A stretch of 64,000 bases of DNA from Gammaproteobacteria bacterium (GTDB lineage Bacteria; Pseudomonadota; Gammaproteobacteria; Pseudomonadales; Ketobacteraceae). Under the pieces are notes generated by a model that did not search any database, was not told the origin of the DNA, and worked only from the letters and a program-made list of their open reading frames with translations. Positions 1 through 7,860 of this stretch are shown here, piece after piece (the stretch's first letter is position 1; every line of letters starts with the position of its first letter). Made by a program: the position numbers and the translations under genes. The stretch spans positions 1-64,000 of the forward strand of contig JABLXQ010000030.1 in NCBI GenBank assembly GCA_013178375.1. The letters run 5' to 3'.

Positions 1-577
1 GGAACTGGAAATGGAAAATCGCAATCTGCTGGAGCTGTAGATCAACGACGGCCTGACCCGGGTACGCAACCGTCGGTTCTTCAATGACTATTATCCGCAG
101 CTCTGGCAGGACGCGCTGGAATCCGGCCATTGGTTGAGCGTGATCATGCTGGATATCGATCACTTCAAAGCGGTGAACGACACTCACGGCCACCTGTCCG
201 GCGATCGCTGCCTGGTGGTGGTGGCTAACGCTCTGAAGCAACTGGCAAGCCGGCCCGGCGACATGATCTGCCGTTACGGTGGCGAGGAATTCATTCTGGT
301 GCTGGCGGATACCGATCCGGATTCCGCGCGCTGGGTGGCGGAACGCATTCGCATGAAAATCAGTGAAACACTGATCGAACTGGAAAACTGCACGCTCACG
401 CTGACGGTGAGCATTGGCGTGACAGGCATGATTCCTGAACCAGGTCTGGACCCTCTGCGCCTGGTAGCACGCAGTGACGAAGCCTTGTATCAGTCGAAGC
501 AGCAGGGCCGCAACAGAGTAACGCAGCTGGGAAAGCCCCAGGCGAATAATCTGGTGCCGCTCAATCGCAAAGCCTGA
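1..577 (+). pseudogene. GGDEF diguanylate cyclase gene broken by an in-frame amber stop; 5' end outside window
   Basis: The frame starting at base 2 encodes a Leu/Glu-rich helix typical of the linker before GGDEF domains, then a TAG at 38-40. From 41 the same frame continues straight into a complete GGDEF domain: INDGLTRVRNRRFF, DIDHFK, an RxxD product-inhibition site (RPGD, 251-262) and the active-site GGEEF (278-292). Such proteins make cyclic di-GMP. The only start after the stop that gives a long frame is a TTG at 134, which would lose the first strand and helix of the domain, so the downstream part alone is unlikely to be active. The break could be a real nonsense mutation, suppressed amber readthrough or a sequencing error. 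The domain identity is certain; the pseudogene status is an inference. Confidence 0.75.
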
Positions 578-583
578 CATCAT

Positions 584-612
584 TGGCGCCGGCCGCAACC
601 GAACCGGCGCCA
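584..612. terminator. Hairpin between convergent genes
   Basis: TGGCGCCGG (584-592) pairs with CCGGCGCCA (604-612) across an 11-base loop, between the ends of the GGDEF gene and the convergent hydrolase gene. No strong T run follows on either side, so termination is inferred from the position and the stem. Confidence 0.5.
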
Positions 613-622
613 TACCGATACT

Positions 623-2518
623 TTATTCCGCCTGAATCTGTTCCCGAATCCAGCGCTGCAGCGCGGCTGTCGCGCGCGGATCTATGAAAGAACCGTGGGC
701 AGCCAGGGCGTCAATGACATCCACACCCAGATGAATCAGCGGCGGCACCTGCACGATGCCGTTGCCATTCTCAAATTCCGCTGAACCGGTCACACGCACA
801 CCCGGCATCTCGAACCGTTGCCGGCCGATGATTGCCGAATCCGTCAGATTCGCCAGCGCCGTGGCGGAAAAATTCGGCACAATGCCATCCCCCTTCGCCA
901 CCACCATCACCAGCTTCTTGTCTTCATTACCGGGAATGGGGTTATGGATGTAATGCACGAAATTGATGGCATCACCGTAATCCATTTCATGCTGCATCAC
1001 CGCTTTCAGCAACAGGGCCTCGGCACCGTCCACTGACGGCGGCTCCAGCTGGTTGTAGCGCAGATCCCACAATTCGGAACCGGACAGGATGCTGGTGATG
1101 CCCACACCCGGCACCTGCAGAAATGCTCCTTTCAGATCCGGCGCCAGCGCCACGAAAGTCGCACCCAGAACGCCGCCGAGCGAAGTGCTCTCGTAAAAAA
1201 TATTGTTCACATCCAGATCGGGAATGCCGTCGCCATTGCGCCCGGGCTGCACGGCACCCGCCAACGGCGAGAACAGTTTCTTCGGCATCACATCGATCGT
1301 GCCGATGCTGGTTTTTACCGCTTTCAGCAGCGCGATGAAATCGATGGGCGATTGCCCGGTCATGCCCACCTGCAGCGGCACGTTGTCCACGCCCAGGCGG
1401 GTTATTGCATAACCGCCGTCACGGCTGATGCGGGAACCGTGATTGGGCTGGTCGATGGAGACGGTGGCCACCCCTTCCATCGCATTGATCAGCGACACCA
1501 CGATATCGGTTTCCTTCAGCACGCTCAGACCGTGGCCGTAGATCGCCACCGGCACCGAGCCCCGCTTCGCCGCGCGGGGAATGGTGAGGCGGAAGCGGGT
1601 CCAGTATTCGTCGCCAGTGGATTTGCTGTAATCAACGTTACGGTCTTCGCCGCGATAGCTGCTCAGCAGCACATCACCACGCACGATGGCCGCGATCTGG
1701 CCAGTGAGAAAATAATTGATTCTCAGATCACGAATCGGGTGGTCGGCGGCGTAGACCTCAGCGGCGACCTTACGCATGGGGCCGGTGGCTTCTTCTTCCG
1801 AGCGCACGGTGAAGAAGGTGGCGGACACCAGATCAGCCGGTTGCACGCCCGCTTGCGCCAGCGCTGCAATGGCTGGCGCGTAAGCCTGCTGCAATTCACC
1901 GCTGCCGCCCTGCAACGCGGCGGCAAAACCGGTGGACGGCGCAAAATCAGCACCGCTCAACGTTTTCAGTTTTTTCGTGAGGCCCACCACGTAGCGCCCG
2001 GAAAAATTCCAGCGCGAACGCGGATAGATTTCCACGATCTGCTTGGGCGCGGTGACTTTGCGGGAACGGGCATATTCATTCAGCATGACCCGCACCGGCA
2101 TGCGCTCACCGGTATTCAGATCCAGCGCCACCACGGCATCACCACCATCGGCCGGCAGCGTGGACAGATCCGGCGCCTGATCCAGTTCGAACAGCACAGT
2201 AGTGGCCGCCGAGAATCCGCTGCTGCCACCAAACACCGTTTCAGGCGTCAGTGTCGGCGGCAGCTCGGCGATGATTTCATCGCGCAGGGCAGCAAAAGGC
2301 ACAACAACGGTTTTTCCCGTCACCGAAGCCGCATCAGGCACCGTGTACAGATCCGATGGATACGGCAGCACGCAGTTTTCCACCCGCACAGGATTGCAGG
2401 GCGATTCATCTGAAATGATGGCTGAGTGGGAATGGGTGCTGACGGTCAGAAGGGCGAGCAGGAGTGTACCGACGGATAACCGCGCCCGTCCTGAACGCGG
2501 CGCTGATGTTGTGTCCAT
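623..2518 (-). CDS. Exported alpha/beta hydrolase, bacterial lipase/virulence-factor type
   Basis: A 631-residue protein with an N-terminal signal peptide (about residues 1-32, hydrophobic core after RARLS), so it is probably periplasmic, surface-bound or secreted. The ATG at 2518 has an AAGGA ribosome site and precedes the signal peptide; an upstream start at 2590 would bury the signal. The alpha/beta hydrolase core is in the C-terminal two thirds: an oxyanion HG (YGHGLS), a nucleophile elbow STSLGG with Ser446, Asp544 in KGDGIVP and His596 in LIHLG, in the usual Ser-Asp-His order. The first Gly of GxSxG is replaced by Ser. The N-terminal CVLPYPSDLYT stretch resembles the N-domain of large bacterial lipases of the VolA/Pla type. 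The substrate is not defined; an ester or lipid is likely. Confidence 0.72.
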   Translation of the reverse strand: MDTTSAPRSGRARLSVGTLLLALLTVSTHSHSAIISDESPCNPVRVENCVLPYPSDLYTVPDAASVTGKTVVVPFAALRDEIIAELPPTLTPETVFGGSSGFSAATTVLFELDQAPDLSTLPADGGDAVVALDLNTGERMPVRVMLNEYARSRKVTAPKQIVEIYPRSRWNFSGRYVVGLTKKLKTLSGADFAPSTGFAAALQGGSGELQQAYAPAIAALAQAGVQPADLVSATFFTVRSEEEATGPMRKVAAEVYAADHPIRDLRINYFLTGQIAAIVRGDVLLSSYRGEDRNVDYSKSTGDEYWTRFRLTIPRAAKRGSVPVAIYGHGLSVLKETDIVVSLINAMEGVATVSIDQPNHGSRISRDGGYAITRLGVDNVPLQVGMTGQSPIDFIALLKAVKTSIGTIDVMPKKLFSPLAGAVQPGRNGDGIPDLDVNNIFYESTSLGGVLGATFVALAPDLKGAFLQVPGVGITSILSGSELWDLRYNQLEPPSVDGAEALLLKAVMQHEMDYGDAINFVHYIHNPIPGNEDKKLVMVVAKGDGIVPNFSATALANLTDSAIIGRQRFEMPGVRVTGSAEFENGNGIVQVPPLIHLGVDVIDALAAHGSFIDPRATAALQRWIREQIQAE

Positions 2519-2672
2519 TGCTGTAGTCCTTTTTGTTTTATCAGTATTTATTGTTTTAATCGGCAAAAAATACAACTTACCTGGCCGCATATTAATACAC
2601 CCGCCTTAGCCAGACTCATTGGCTGAATATGACGAAGGCTGTGTCACTTAGGACAATCGCTGGCTGCCACAC

Positions 2673-2711
2673 AAAAAAAGGGAAACGTGCAACCACGCCT
2701 CCCCTTTTTTT
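2673..2711 (-). terminator. Rho-independent terminator of the acyl-CoA ligase gene
   Basis: AAAAAAAGGG (2673-2682) pairs with CCCCTTTTTTT (2701-2711), with an inner CGTG/CACG stem. On the minus strand it lies 17 bases past the ligase stop and ends in seven T residues. Confidence 0.75.
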
Positions 2712-2727
2712 AATGCACTGACCCGCT

Positions 2728-4347
2728 TCAGTGTCCGGTGTAAACATCCTTGAACGTTTCCCGCAGATCGCGCTTGAGCAGTTTGCCGGTGGGCGTGTGC
2801 GGCAGCTCAGTCACGAACAGCACTTCGTCCGGCATCCACCACTTCACGATCTTGTCCGCCAGAAATTCCAGCATCTGTTCTTTCGTCACGTCCTGGCCTG
2901 GCTTTTTGATCACCAGCAGCAGCGGCCGTTCGTCCCACTTCGGATGGGGCACGCCCACCACCGCGCACTCGGCCACTGCCGGATGGCCTACGGCAATGTT
3001 TTCCACGTCAATGGAGCTGATCCATTCGCCGCCGGACTTGATCACATCCTTGGCGCGGTCGACGATATTCATGTAGCCGTTCTCATCCACTGTGGCCACG
3101 TCGCCCGTGTCAAACCAGCCATCTTCCCAGGCAGAACGATCTTCGTGTTTGTAGTAGGACTTCGCGATCCAGGGCCCGCGCACCTGCAGGCGGCCGAAGG
3201 ATTTGCCGTCGTGGGGCATGGGCAGGCCATCGGCGCCCACGATGCGCAATTCCACACCGTAAATCGGCCGGCCCTGCTTGGTCTGCAGTTTGTAACGCTC
3301 TTCCTGCGACAGGCTGGCCATGTGCGGATTCATGGTGTTGAGCGTGCCCATGGGCGACATTTCCGTCATACCCCAGGCGTGAATCACAAACGCATTATGT
3401 TTTTCCTGGAATTCACGGATCATCGACATTGGCGCAGCAGAACCACCGATCACCACTTCCTGCACGGAATGCAGCGTTTTCTTTTCCCGCTCGCAATACT
3501 GCAGCAGCGCCAGCCACACCGTGGGCACGCCCAGCAGCAGATTGGCTTTTTCATTGTCGATCAGTTCGAAAATCGAAGCGCCGTCCATGCCCGCACCCGG
3601 CAACACCAGCGTCGCACCCGACGCCGTCGCCGCGTAGGGCACACCCCAGGCGTTGACATGGAACATGGGCACCACCGGCAACACCACCGTAGCGCTGGAA
3701 ATGCCGAGCGCGTCGAGCGACACCGACCCCATCGCATGAATGACGGTGGAGCGGTGGCTGTACAACACGCCCTTGGGATGACCGGTGGTGCCCGATGTGT
3801 AGCACAATGTAGCAGCGGTATTCTCGTCGAACTGCGGCCATTCATAACGGTCGCTCTCCGCCGCCAGCAATTCTTCATAGCACACCAGCGGCAGTGTGGA
3901 CTGCGGCATTTTTTCCTTGTCCACCAGCACCACGATGTGTTTCAGCAGCAGCAACTGGCTTTTGATTTTTTCAATCAGCGGAATGAACTGGATGTCGACG
4001 AACAGCACTTCGTCTTCGGCGTGATTGAGAATGTAAATGATCTGCTCGGGAAACAGCCGTGGATTGACGGTGTGCAGAATGGCGCCGCTGCCGGACACCG
4101 CAAAGTACAGCTCATAGTGACGGTGGGTGTTCCAGGCCAGCGTCGCCACCCGGTCCTGGTGCTTGACGCCCAGCTTTTTTAGCAGGTTGGCCGCCTGGCG
4201 CACCCGCTTTGCGGCATCGGCGTAGGTATAGCTGAAGATGCCACCCTCAGGCTTGCGACTGACAATGCGCGCCCGGCTGTGTACTTTTTCTGCGTGTGTG
4301 ATGAACGAGGCAATGGACAGCTGCATGTCCATCATGAGTCCGTGCAT
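2728..4347 (-). CDS. AMP-forming acyl-CoA ligase, AlkK-like (medium/long chain)
   Basis: A 539-residue ANL-superfamily enzyme that activates a carboxylic acid to its CoA thioester with ATP. The P-loop-like motif YTSGTTGHPKG is at about 183-193. The hinge and C-terminal subdomain contain TGDVATVDENGY and DRAKDVIKSGGEW, and the catalytic Lys is in PTGK (about K522). The N-terminus and the WNTHRHYELYFAVSG region closely follow the pattern of Pseudomonas AlkK, the medium-chain acyl-CoA synthetase of alkane degradation. The start at 4347 has an AGGAGG site seven bases upstream. It lies in the same direction as the SDR/monooxygenase operon but is separated from it by a terminator and a large inverted repeat, so it is probably transcribed separately. 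It may feed acids released from ester cleavage into beta-oxidation (inference). Confidence 0.88.
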   Translation of the reverse strand: MHGLMMDMQLSIASFITHAEKVHSRARIVSRKPEGGIFSYTYADAAKRVRQAANLLKKLGVKHQDRVATLAWNTHRHYELYFAVSGSGAILHTVNPRLFPEQIIYILNHAEDEVLFVDIQFIPLIEKIKSQLLLLKHIVVLVDKEKMPQSTLPLVCYEELLAAESDRYEWPQFDENTAATLCYTSGTTGHPKGVLYSHRSTVIHAMGSVSLDALGISSATVVLPVVPMFHVNAWGVPYAATASGATLVLPGAGMDGASIFELIDNEKANLLLGVPTVWLALLQYCEREKKTLHSVQEVVIGGSAAPMSMIREFQEKHNAFVIHAWGMTEMSPMGTLNTMNPHMASLSQEERYKLQTKQGRPIYGVELRIVGADGLPMPHDGKSFGRLQVRGPWIAKSYYKHEDRSAWEDGWFDTGDVATVDENGYMNIVDRAKDVIKSGGEWISSIDVENIAVGHPAVAECAVVGVPHPKWDERPLLLVIKKPGQDVTKEQMLEFLADKIVKWWMPDEVLFVTELPHTPTGKLLKRDLRETFKDVYTGH

Positions 4348-4386
4348 GGGTTTGACCTCCTGGTTGCTTTGTTTTTATAGAGAGTA

Positions 4387-4526
4387 AAACAAGAGAGATG
4401 GCATGGATACAGCAAATATGGACGCTCTGCGGCAGGGATGCCGCGGAGCAGCCCCCAGGGACGGGTTTATGGGGGGACGCCCAGTCCGTGTCCATATTTG
4501 CTGTATCCATGCCATCTCTCTTGTTT
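4387..4526. repeat. 37-bp perfect inverted repeat around a 66-base structured loop
   Basis: The arms at 4387-4423 and 4490-4526 are exact reverse complements. The loop contains a second near-perfect stem (CTCTGCGGCA at 4426-4435 against TGCCGCGGAG) and a CCCAGGGACGGGTTTATGGGGGGAC segment of the kind seen in small intergenic repeat families of marine gammaproteobacteria. It lies wholly between the ligase and SDR genes. It may be a REP/MITE-like element or a very strong transcription barrier. Confidence 0.85.
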
Positions 4527-4530
4527 AGCT

Positions 4531-4567
4531 ATTTTAAAAAGCAGAAAACCCAGGCAAGCCTGGGTTT
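4531..4567 (-). terminator. Terminator of the SDR gene
   Basis: AAACCCAGGC (4546-4555) and GCCTGGGTTT (4558-4567) form a 10-bp stem. On the minus strand it lies just past the SDR stop and is followed by a T-rich tract (4531-4545). Confidence 0.75.
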
Positions 4568-4585
4568 GTTTCCATCCTGTTTCTG

Positions 4586-5428
4586 TTACCGGTTTGCCAG
4601 CTTGAACGACGTGGTTACCAGCTTCTGGTACACCTGCGGCAGCAGGCGCTGCATGACGTCCGTCGCCTTGGCGTCGTTACCGATCAGCACGCGGCGCGCA
4701 TTGCGCCTGACCGCATTCAGGATCACTTGCGCCGCTTTATCCGGCGTGGTGACGAACATCTGTTCAAACTGCTGGGTCATTTTTTCTGTGCTGCCCTTGC
4801 CGCCGGTCAGTTTCAACACACTGTCATCCATGCGCGCATTCTTGGCGATGTTGGTTTTGATGCCGCCCGGGTGCACGCAGGTGGCCGACACGCCGCAATT
4901 CTCCAGATCCAGCTCCTGCCGCAGCGACTCGGTGAAACCACGTACGGCAAACTTCGTCATGTTGTATCCACTTTGAGTCGGCTGCGAGAACAGGCCGAAA
5001 ATGCTGGACACGTTGATGACATGACCATCGCCGGTCTGCTTCAGATAGGGCAGGAATGCCTTGGTGCCATGAATAACGCCCCACAGGTTGATGCCCATGA
5101 TCCATTCATAATCCTCGTAGGAGGCATCTTCCACCGTATTGCCCAGTGCCACGCCGGCGTTGTTGAAAATCAGGTTCACCTTGCCGTGGTCCTTCACTAC
5201 CTGATCGGCCCAGGCATGCATCGCAGCGCGGTCGGCCACGTTCACTTTCGTGGTAGTGACTTTCACACCCAAGGCCCGGACCTGCTCTGCGGTTTCCTGC
5301 AAGCCAACCTCGTTCACATCGCTCAATGCCAGATCGCATTGTTCACGGGCAAGGTTCAGGGCCAACGCGCGACCGATACCCGATGCAGCACCAGTAATAG
5401 CTGCCACTTTATGATTGAATTTTTTCAC
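4586..5428 (-). CDS. Short-chain dehydrogenase/reductase
   Basis: A 280-residue classical SDR. The NAD(P)-binding motif TGAASGIG is at residues 12-19, NNAG at 89-92, and the catalytic Ser (about 141-142), Tyr155 and Lys159 are in YNMTK. The enzyme oxidises an alcohol or reduces a ketone; the substrate is not readable from sequence. Its ATG overlaps the stop of the upstream monooxygenase by four bases (ATGA at 5425-5428), so the two are translationally coupled. The pairing suggests alcohol-to-ketone oxidation by this SDR followed by oxygen insertion by the monooxygenase, with cleavage and activation by the hydrolase and acyl-CoA ligase nearby (inference from neighbours). Confidence 0.87.
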   Translation of the reverse strand: MKKFNHKVAAITGAASGIGRALALNLAREQCDLALSDVNEVGLQETAEQVRALGVKVTTTKVNVADRAAMHAWADQVVKDHGKVNLIFNNAGVALGNTVEDASYEDYEWIMGINLWGVIHGTKAFLPYLKQTGDGHVINVSSIFGLFSQPTQSGYNMTKFAVRGFTESLRQELDLENCGVSATCVHPGGIKTNIAKNARMDDSVLKLTGGKGSTEKMTQQFEQMFVTTPDKAAQVILNAVRRNARRVLIGNDAKATDVMQRLLPQVYQKLVTTSFKLANR

Positions 5429-6975
5429 GCAGACACCTCATTGATCAGCGATTCATTTTTATTGGTGGCGACGGTAGCGCCGTCGCTTTCCAGATTGTAG
5501 GCACCGGCATCGAAGCGGCGCGTGATCTTGCGGAATTGCCAGGTGAACCCAGGCCACAGCGTCACGTTCTTACCGCTTTGCGGGTGAATGTACCAGCTCT
5601 GGCAACCGCCGGCGTTCCACACCGTGCCGGCTACCTTGCCTTGAATTTCCACATTGAAAGACGCTTGCGCCTTGGCGTTCACTTCCACACTGCGCAGACG
5701 TTTTTTGTCTATCAACTTGAGTGCTTCCAGCACGTAGGCAATCTGGGATTCGATCATGTATACCATGGAATTATGGCCCAGTCCTGTGTTCGGACCCATA
5801 AGAAAAAACAGATTGGGGAATCCAGCCACAGTAGTACCTTTGTAGGCTTCGGGGCCCGCTTTCCACAACTCACCCAGGTCCTTGCCGTCGCGTCCAAAAA
5901 TCACGCCGGGTGGAATCGGATCAGCCGCCTTGAAGCCGGTGCCGAAAATGATCGCATCGGCGGGATGCTCGACTCCATCCACAGTAACGACGCTGTTCGC
6001 GCGAACTTCCTTGATGCCGGTGGTAATCACATCCGCATTGGGTGCCGCCAGCGCCGGATAATATTCATCGGACATCAAAATGCGTTTACAGCCGATGGTG
6101 TAATCCGGCGTGACTTTTTTGCGCAACACGGGATCGCTGATCTGCTTGCGGATATGTTTCATCGCGTCGCGTTTCGCAATTGCCATCAGGCGCGGATTGA
6201 TGACAAAGGCCAGCACGCGACTTTCCAGCGCCCAGTAAATGCCGTCGCGGAATGCGCGCTGCGCAGCGGGAAAACGCTTGAATACATTTTTTTCAACCCA
6301 GGTCATGGGGCGGTCGGGCTTGGACATGATCCAGGGCGCAGTGCGCTGGTACAGATCCAGTTTCGCCGCCTTCTTCTGCACGTAAGGCACGAACTGGATT
6401 GCCGACGCGCCAGTGCCGATCACGGCCACACGCTTGCCGGTCAGATCGTAGGAATGATCCCACTGCTGGGAATGGAACATCTTGCCCTGGAACTGATCCA
6501 GCCCTTTCACATTCGGGTACGCCGGAATCGACAGGCCACCCATGCCGGACACCACCATATTCGCGGTGAATTCCACGCCGCCGGCGCAGTGAATTTTCCA
6601 CAGGCCACGATGTTCATCCCAGCGCATGGATTCCACGGTGGTGTTGAGTTTCACATGGGGCAGGATGTTGTATTTGCGGGCGCAGTGTTCCAGATACGCC
6701 CTGATCTCCTGCTGCGGCGCGAACATGCGGCTCCAGCCGGGGTTGGCTTCGAACGAAAACGAATACAGGTGGGACGGCACATCGCAGGCACAACCGGGAT
6801 AATGATTCACGCGCCAGGTACCGCCGACGCCCGCTTCCTTCTCCAGCAGGACGAAATCATTTTCGCCGGCTTCTTTCAGTTTGATCCCCATGCCCAGGCC
6901 CGAAAAACCCGAGCCGACGATGACGATTTTGTGGTGTTCGGCATACCCTCTGCTTGCGGCGGACTGCGCTGTCAT
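5425..6975 (-). CDS. Flavin-containing monooxygenase, Baeyer-Villiger type
   Basis: A 516-residue FAD- and NADPH-dependent monooxygenase. The FAD Rossmann motif GSGFSG is at 21-26 and the NADPH motif GTGASA at 187-192. Between them, FQGKMFHSQQWD (162-173) is a variant of the Baeyer-Villiger fingerprint FxGxxxHxxxW[PD]. The length and the DVPSHLYSFSF motif fit class B monooxygenases that convert ketones to esters or lactones. It is the first gene of an operon with the SDR. A probable promoter (TTGACC at 7060-7065, 16-base spacer, TATACG at 7038-7043, minus strand) overlaps a palindromic operator shared with the divergent TetR gene, so inducible expression is likely. Ketone, cyclic-ketone or steroid-like substrates are possible. 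Confidence 0.87.
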   Translation of the reverse strand: MTAQSAASRGYAEHHKIVIVGSGFSGLGMGIKLKEAGENDFVLLEKEAGVGGTWRVNHYPGCACDVPSHLYSFSFEANPGWSRMFAPQQEIRAYLEHCARKYNILPHVKLNTTVESMRWDEHRGLWKIHCAGGVEFTANMVVSGMGGLSIPAYPNVKGLDQFQGKMFHSQQWDHSYDLTGKRVAVIGTGASAIQFVPYVQKKAAKLDLYQRTAPWIMSKPDRPMTWVEKNVFKRFPAAQRAFRDGIYWALESRVLAFVINPRLMAIAKRDAMKHIRKQISDPVLRKKVTPDYTIGCKRILMSDEYYPALAAPNADVITTGIKEVRANSVVTVDGVEHPADAIIFGTGFKAADPIPPGVIFGRDGKDLGELWKAGPEAYKGTTVAGFPNLFFLMGPNTGLGHNSMVYMIESQIAYVLEALKLIDKKRLRSVEVNAKAQASFNVEIQGKVAGTVWNAGGCQSWYIHPQSGKNVTLWPGFTWQFRKITRRFDAGAYNLESDGATVATNKNESLINEVSA

Positions 6976-7010
6976 GACTCTGATCCCGGTGTTATTGATA
7001 TTGTGAGAAG

Positions 7011-7054
7011 GTAGACAACTGTCTACACGCGATCAATCGTATACAGTTGTATAC
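7011..7054. promoter_or_regulatory. Twin 16-bp palindromic operators in the monooxygenase/TetR divergent promoter
   Basis: GTAGACAACTGTCTAC (7011-7026) and GTATACAGTTGTATAC (7039-7054) share a 6-4-6 architecture. Read on the opposite strand, the second becomes GTATACAACTGTATAC, which differs from the first only at two symmetric positions. The centres are 28 bp apart. The second overlaps the probable -10 of the monooxygenase promoter. They are most likely the sites of the adjacent TetR-family repressor. Confidence 0.75.
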
Positions 7055-7111
7055 TTGGCGGTCAAGCGCACGTACAATAAATAACAACTTTTAGCCAGAA
7101 TCGATCAAATA

Positions 7112-7840
7112 ATGACCGCACGCAAGCCCAGCCTTACCAAAACCGTTGCCGCCCAGGGCAAACGCCTGCTGATGGACGCCGCGCTGAAACTCACGGCCCA
7201 GTCCCGCAGCATCAATGCCCTGGGATTACGGGAACTGGCGCGGGAAGCCGGGCTCAATCCCAATACTTTTTATCGTCATTTCAAGGATATAGATGAGCTG
7301 GGGCTGACCATCATCGAGGAGATGTCGAACAAGCTGCGGCAACCCCTGCGGGACCTGCGGCGGCAGGCAGCGGAGTCGGTGGTGCCGCCGGAACTGGCGG
7401 GCATCGGCTGGGAGGAGAACCCGCTGCTGAACCTGCAGAAGGCCACCCTGGCCACCAAGGAGACGGTGAAACTGTTTTTCGATTATGTGGCGCAGAACCC
7501 CAATGCATTCATCCTTGGCGTGCGCGAACTGCACGGCGCGTCGCCGCTGCTGAGGCAGGCACTGCGCAAGGTGATGGCGGATTTTGCGCAAGACATGGCG
7601 GACGACATCAAGCAGCTGAAGCTGCTGCCGATGCTGGACGATGTAACGCTGCTGGAAGTGGCGTCCACCATCAGCCGCGAAATGTTCCAGCTGTCGATGG
7701 ATTACATTGAGCAGCCGGAGCAGCGCAATGCGATTTTCGCGCAGGCCGAAGCCCTGGTGGTGATGCTGTTCACTGGCGCGACCGTATTGAAGGGCCACGG
7801 GCGCTTGCTGGTGCAGGCACTGGAACCGCTACCGGCCTGA
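7112..7840 (+). CDS. TetR-family transcriptional regulator
   Basis: A 242-residue regulator, divergent from the monooxygenase/SDR operon. The N-terminal helix-turn-helix (about 36-60: LGLRELAREAGLNPNTFYRH followed by FKDIDELG) is of the FabR/DesT-like TetR subtype; the rest is an alpha-helical ligand-binding and dimerisation domain with no clear ligand signature. The two matching palindromes in the 136-base divergent region are the probable operators for repression of the monooxygenase operon and for autoregulation. The ligand may be the substrate or an acyl-CoA product; this is inference. Confidence 0.85.
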   Translation: MTARKPSLTKTVAAQGKRLLMDAALKLTAQSRSINALGLRELAREAGLNPNTFYRHFKDIDELGLTIIEEMSNKLRQPLRDLRRQAAESVVPPELAGIGWEENPLLNLQKATLATKETVKLFFDYVAQNPNAFILGVRELHGASPLLRQALRKVMADFAQDMADDIKQLKLLPMLDDVTLLEVASTISREMFQLSMDYIEQPEQRNAIFAQAEALVVMLFTGATVLKGHGRLLVQALEPLPA

Positions 7841-7860
7841 AAAAACTTCGGCGGAGAATT

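Noticed and set aside
2731-4182. A 483-codon plus-strand open frame across the acyl-CoA ligase
   Set aside because: It is antisense to a full-length recognised enzyme, His/Gln-rich in the way shadow frames of GC-rich genes are, and matches nothing.
4398-4976. Open frames running through the 37-bp inverted repeat
   Set aside because: They begin inside the palindrome and then run antisense to the SDR gene; no family match.
5536-7014. A 492-codon plus-strand open frame opposite the monooxygenase
   Set aside because: Shadow frame; the minus strand carries the flavin and NADPH motifs and the fingerprint.
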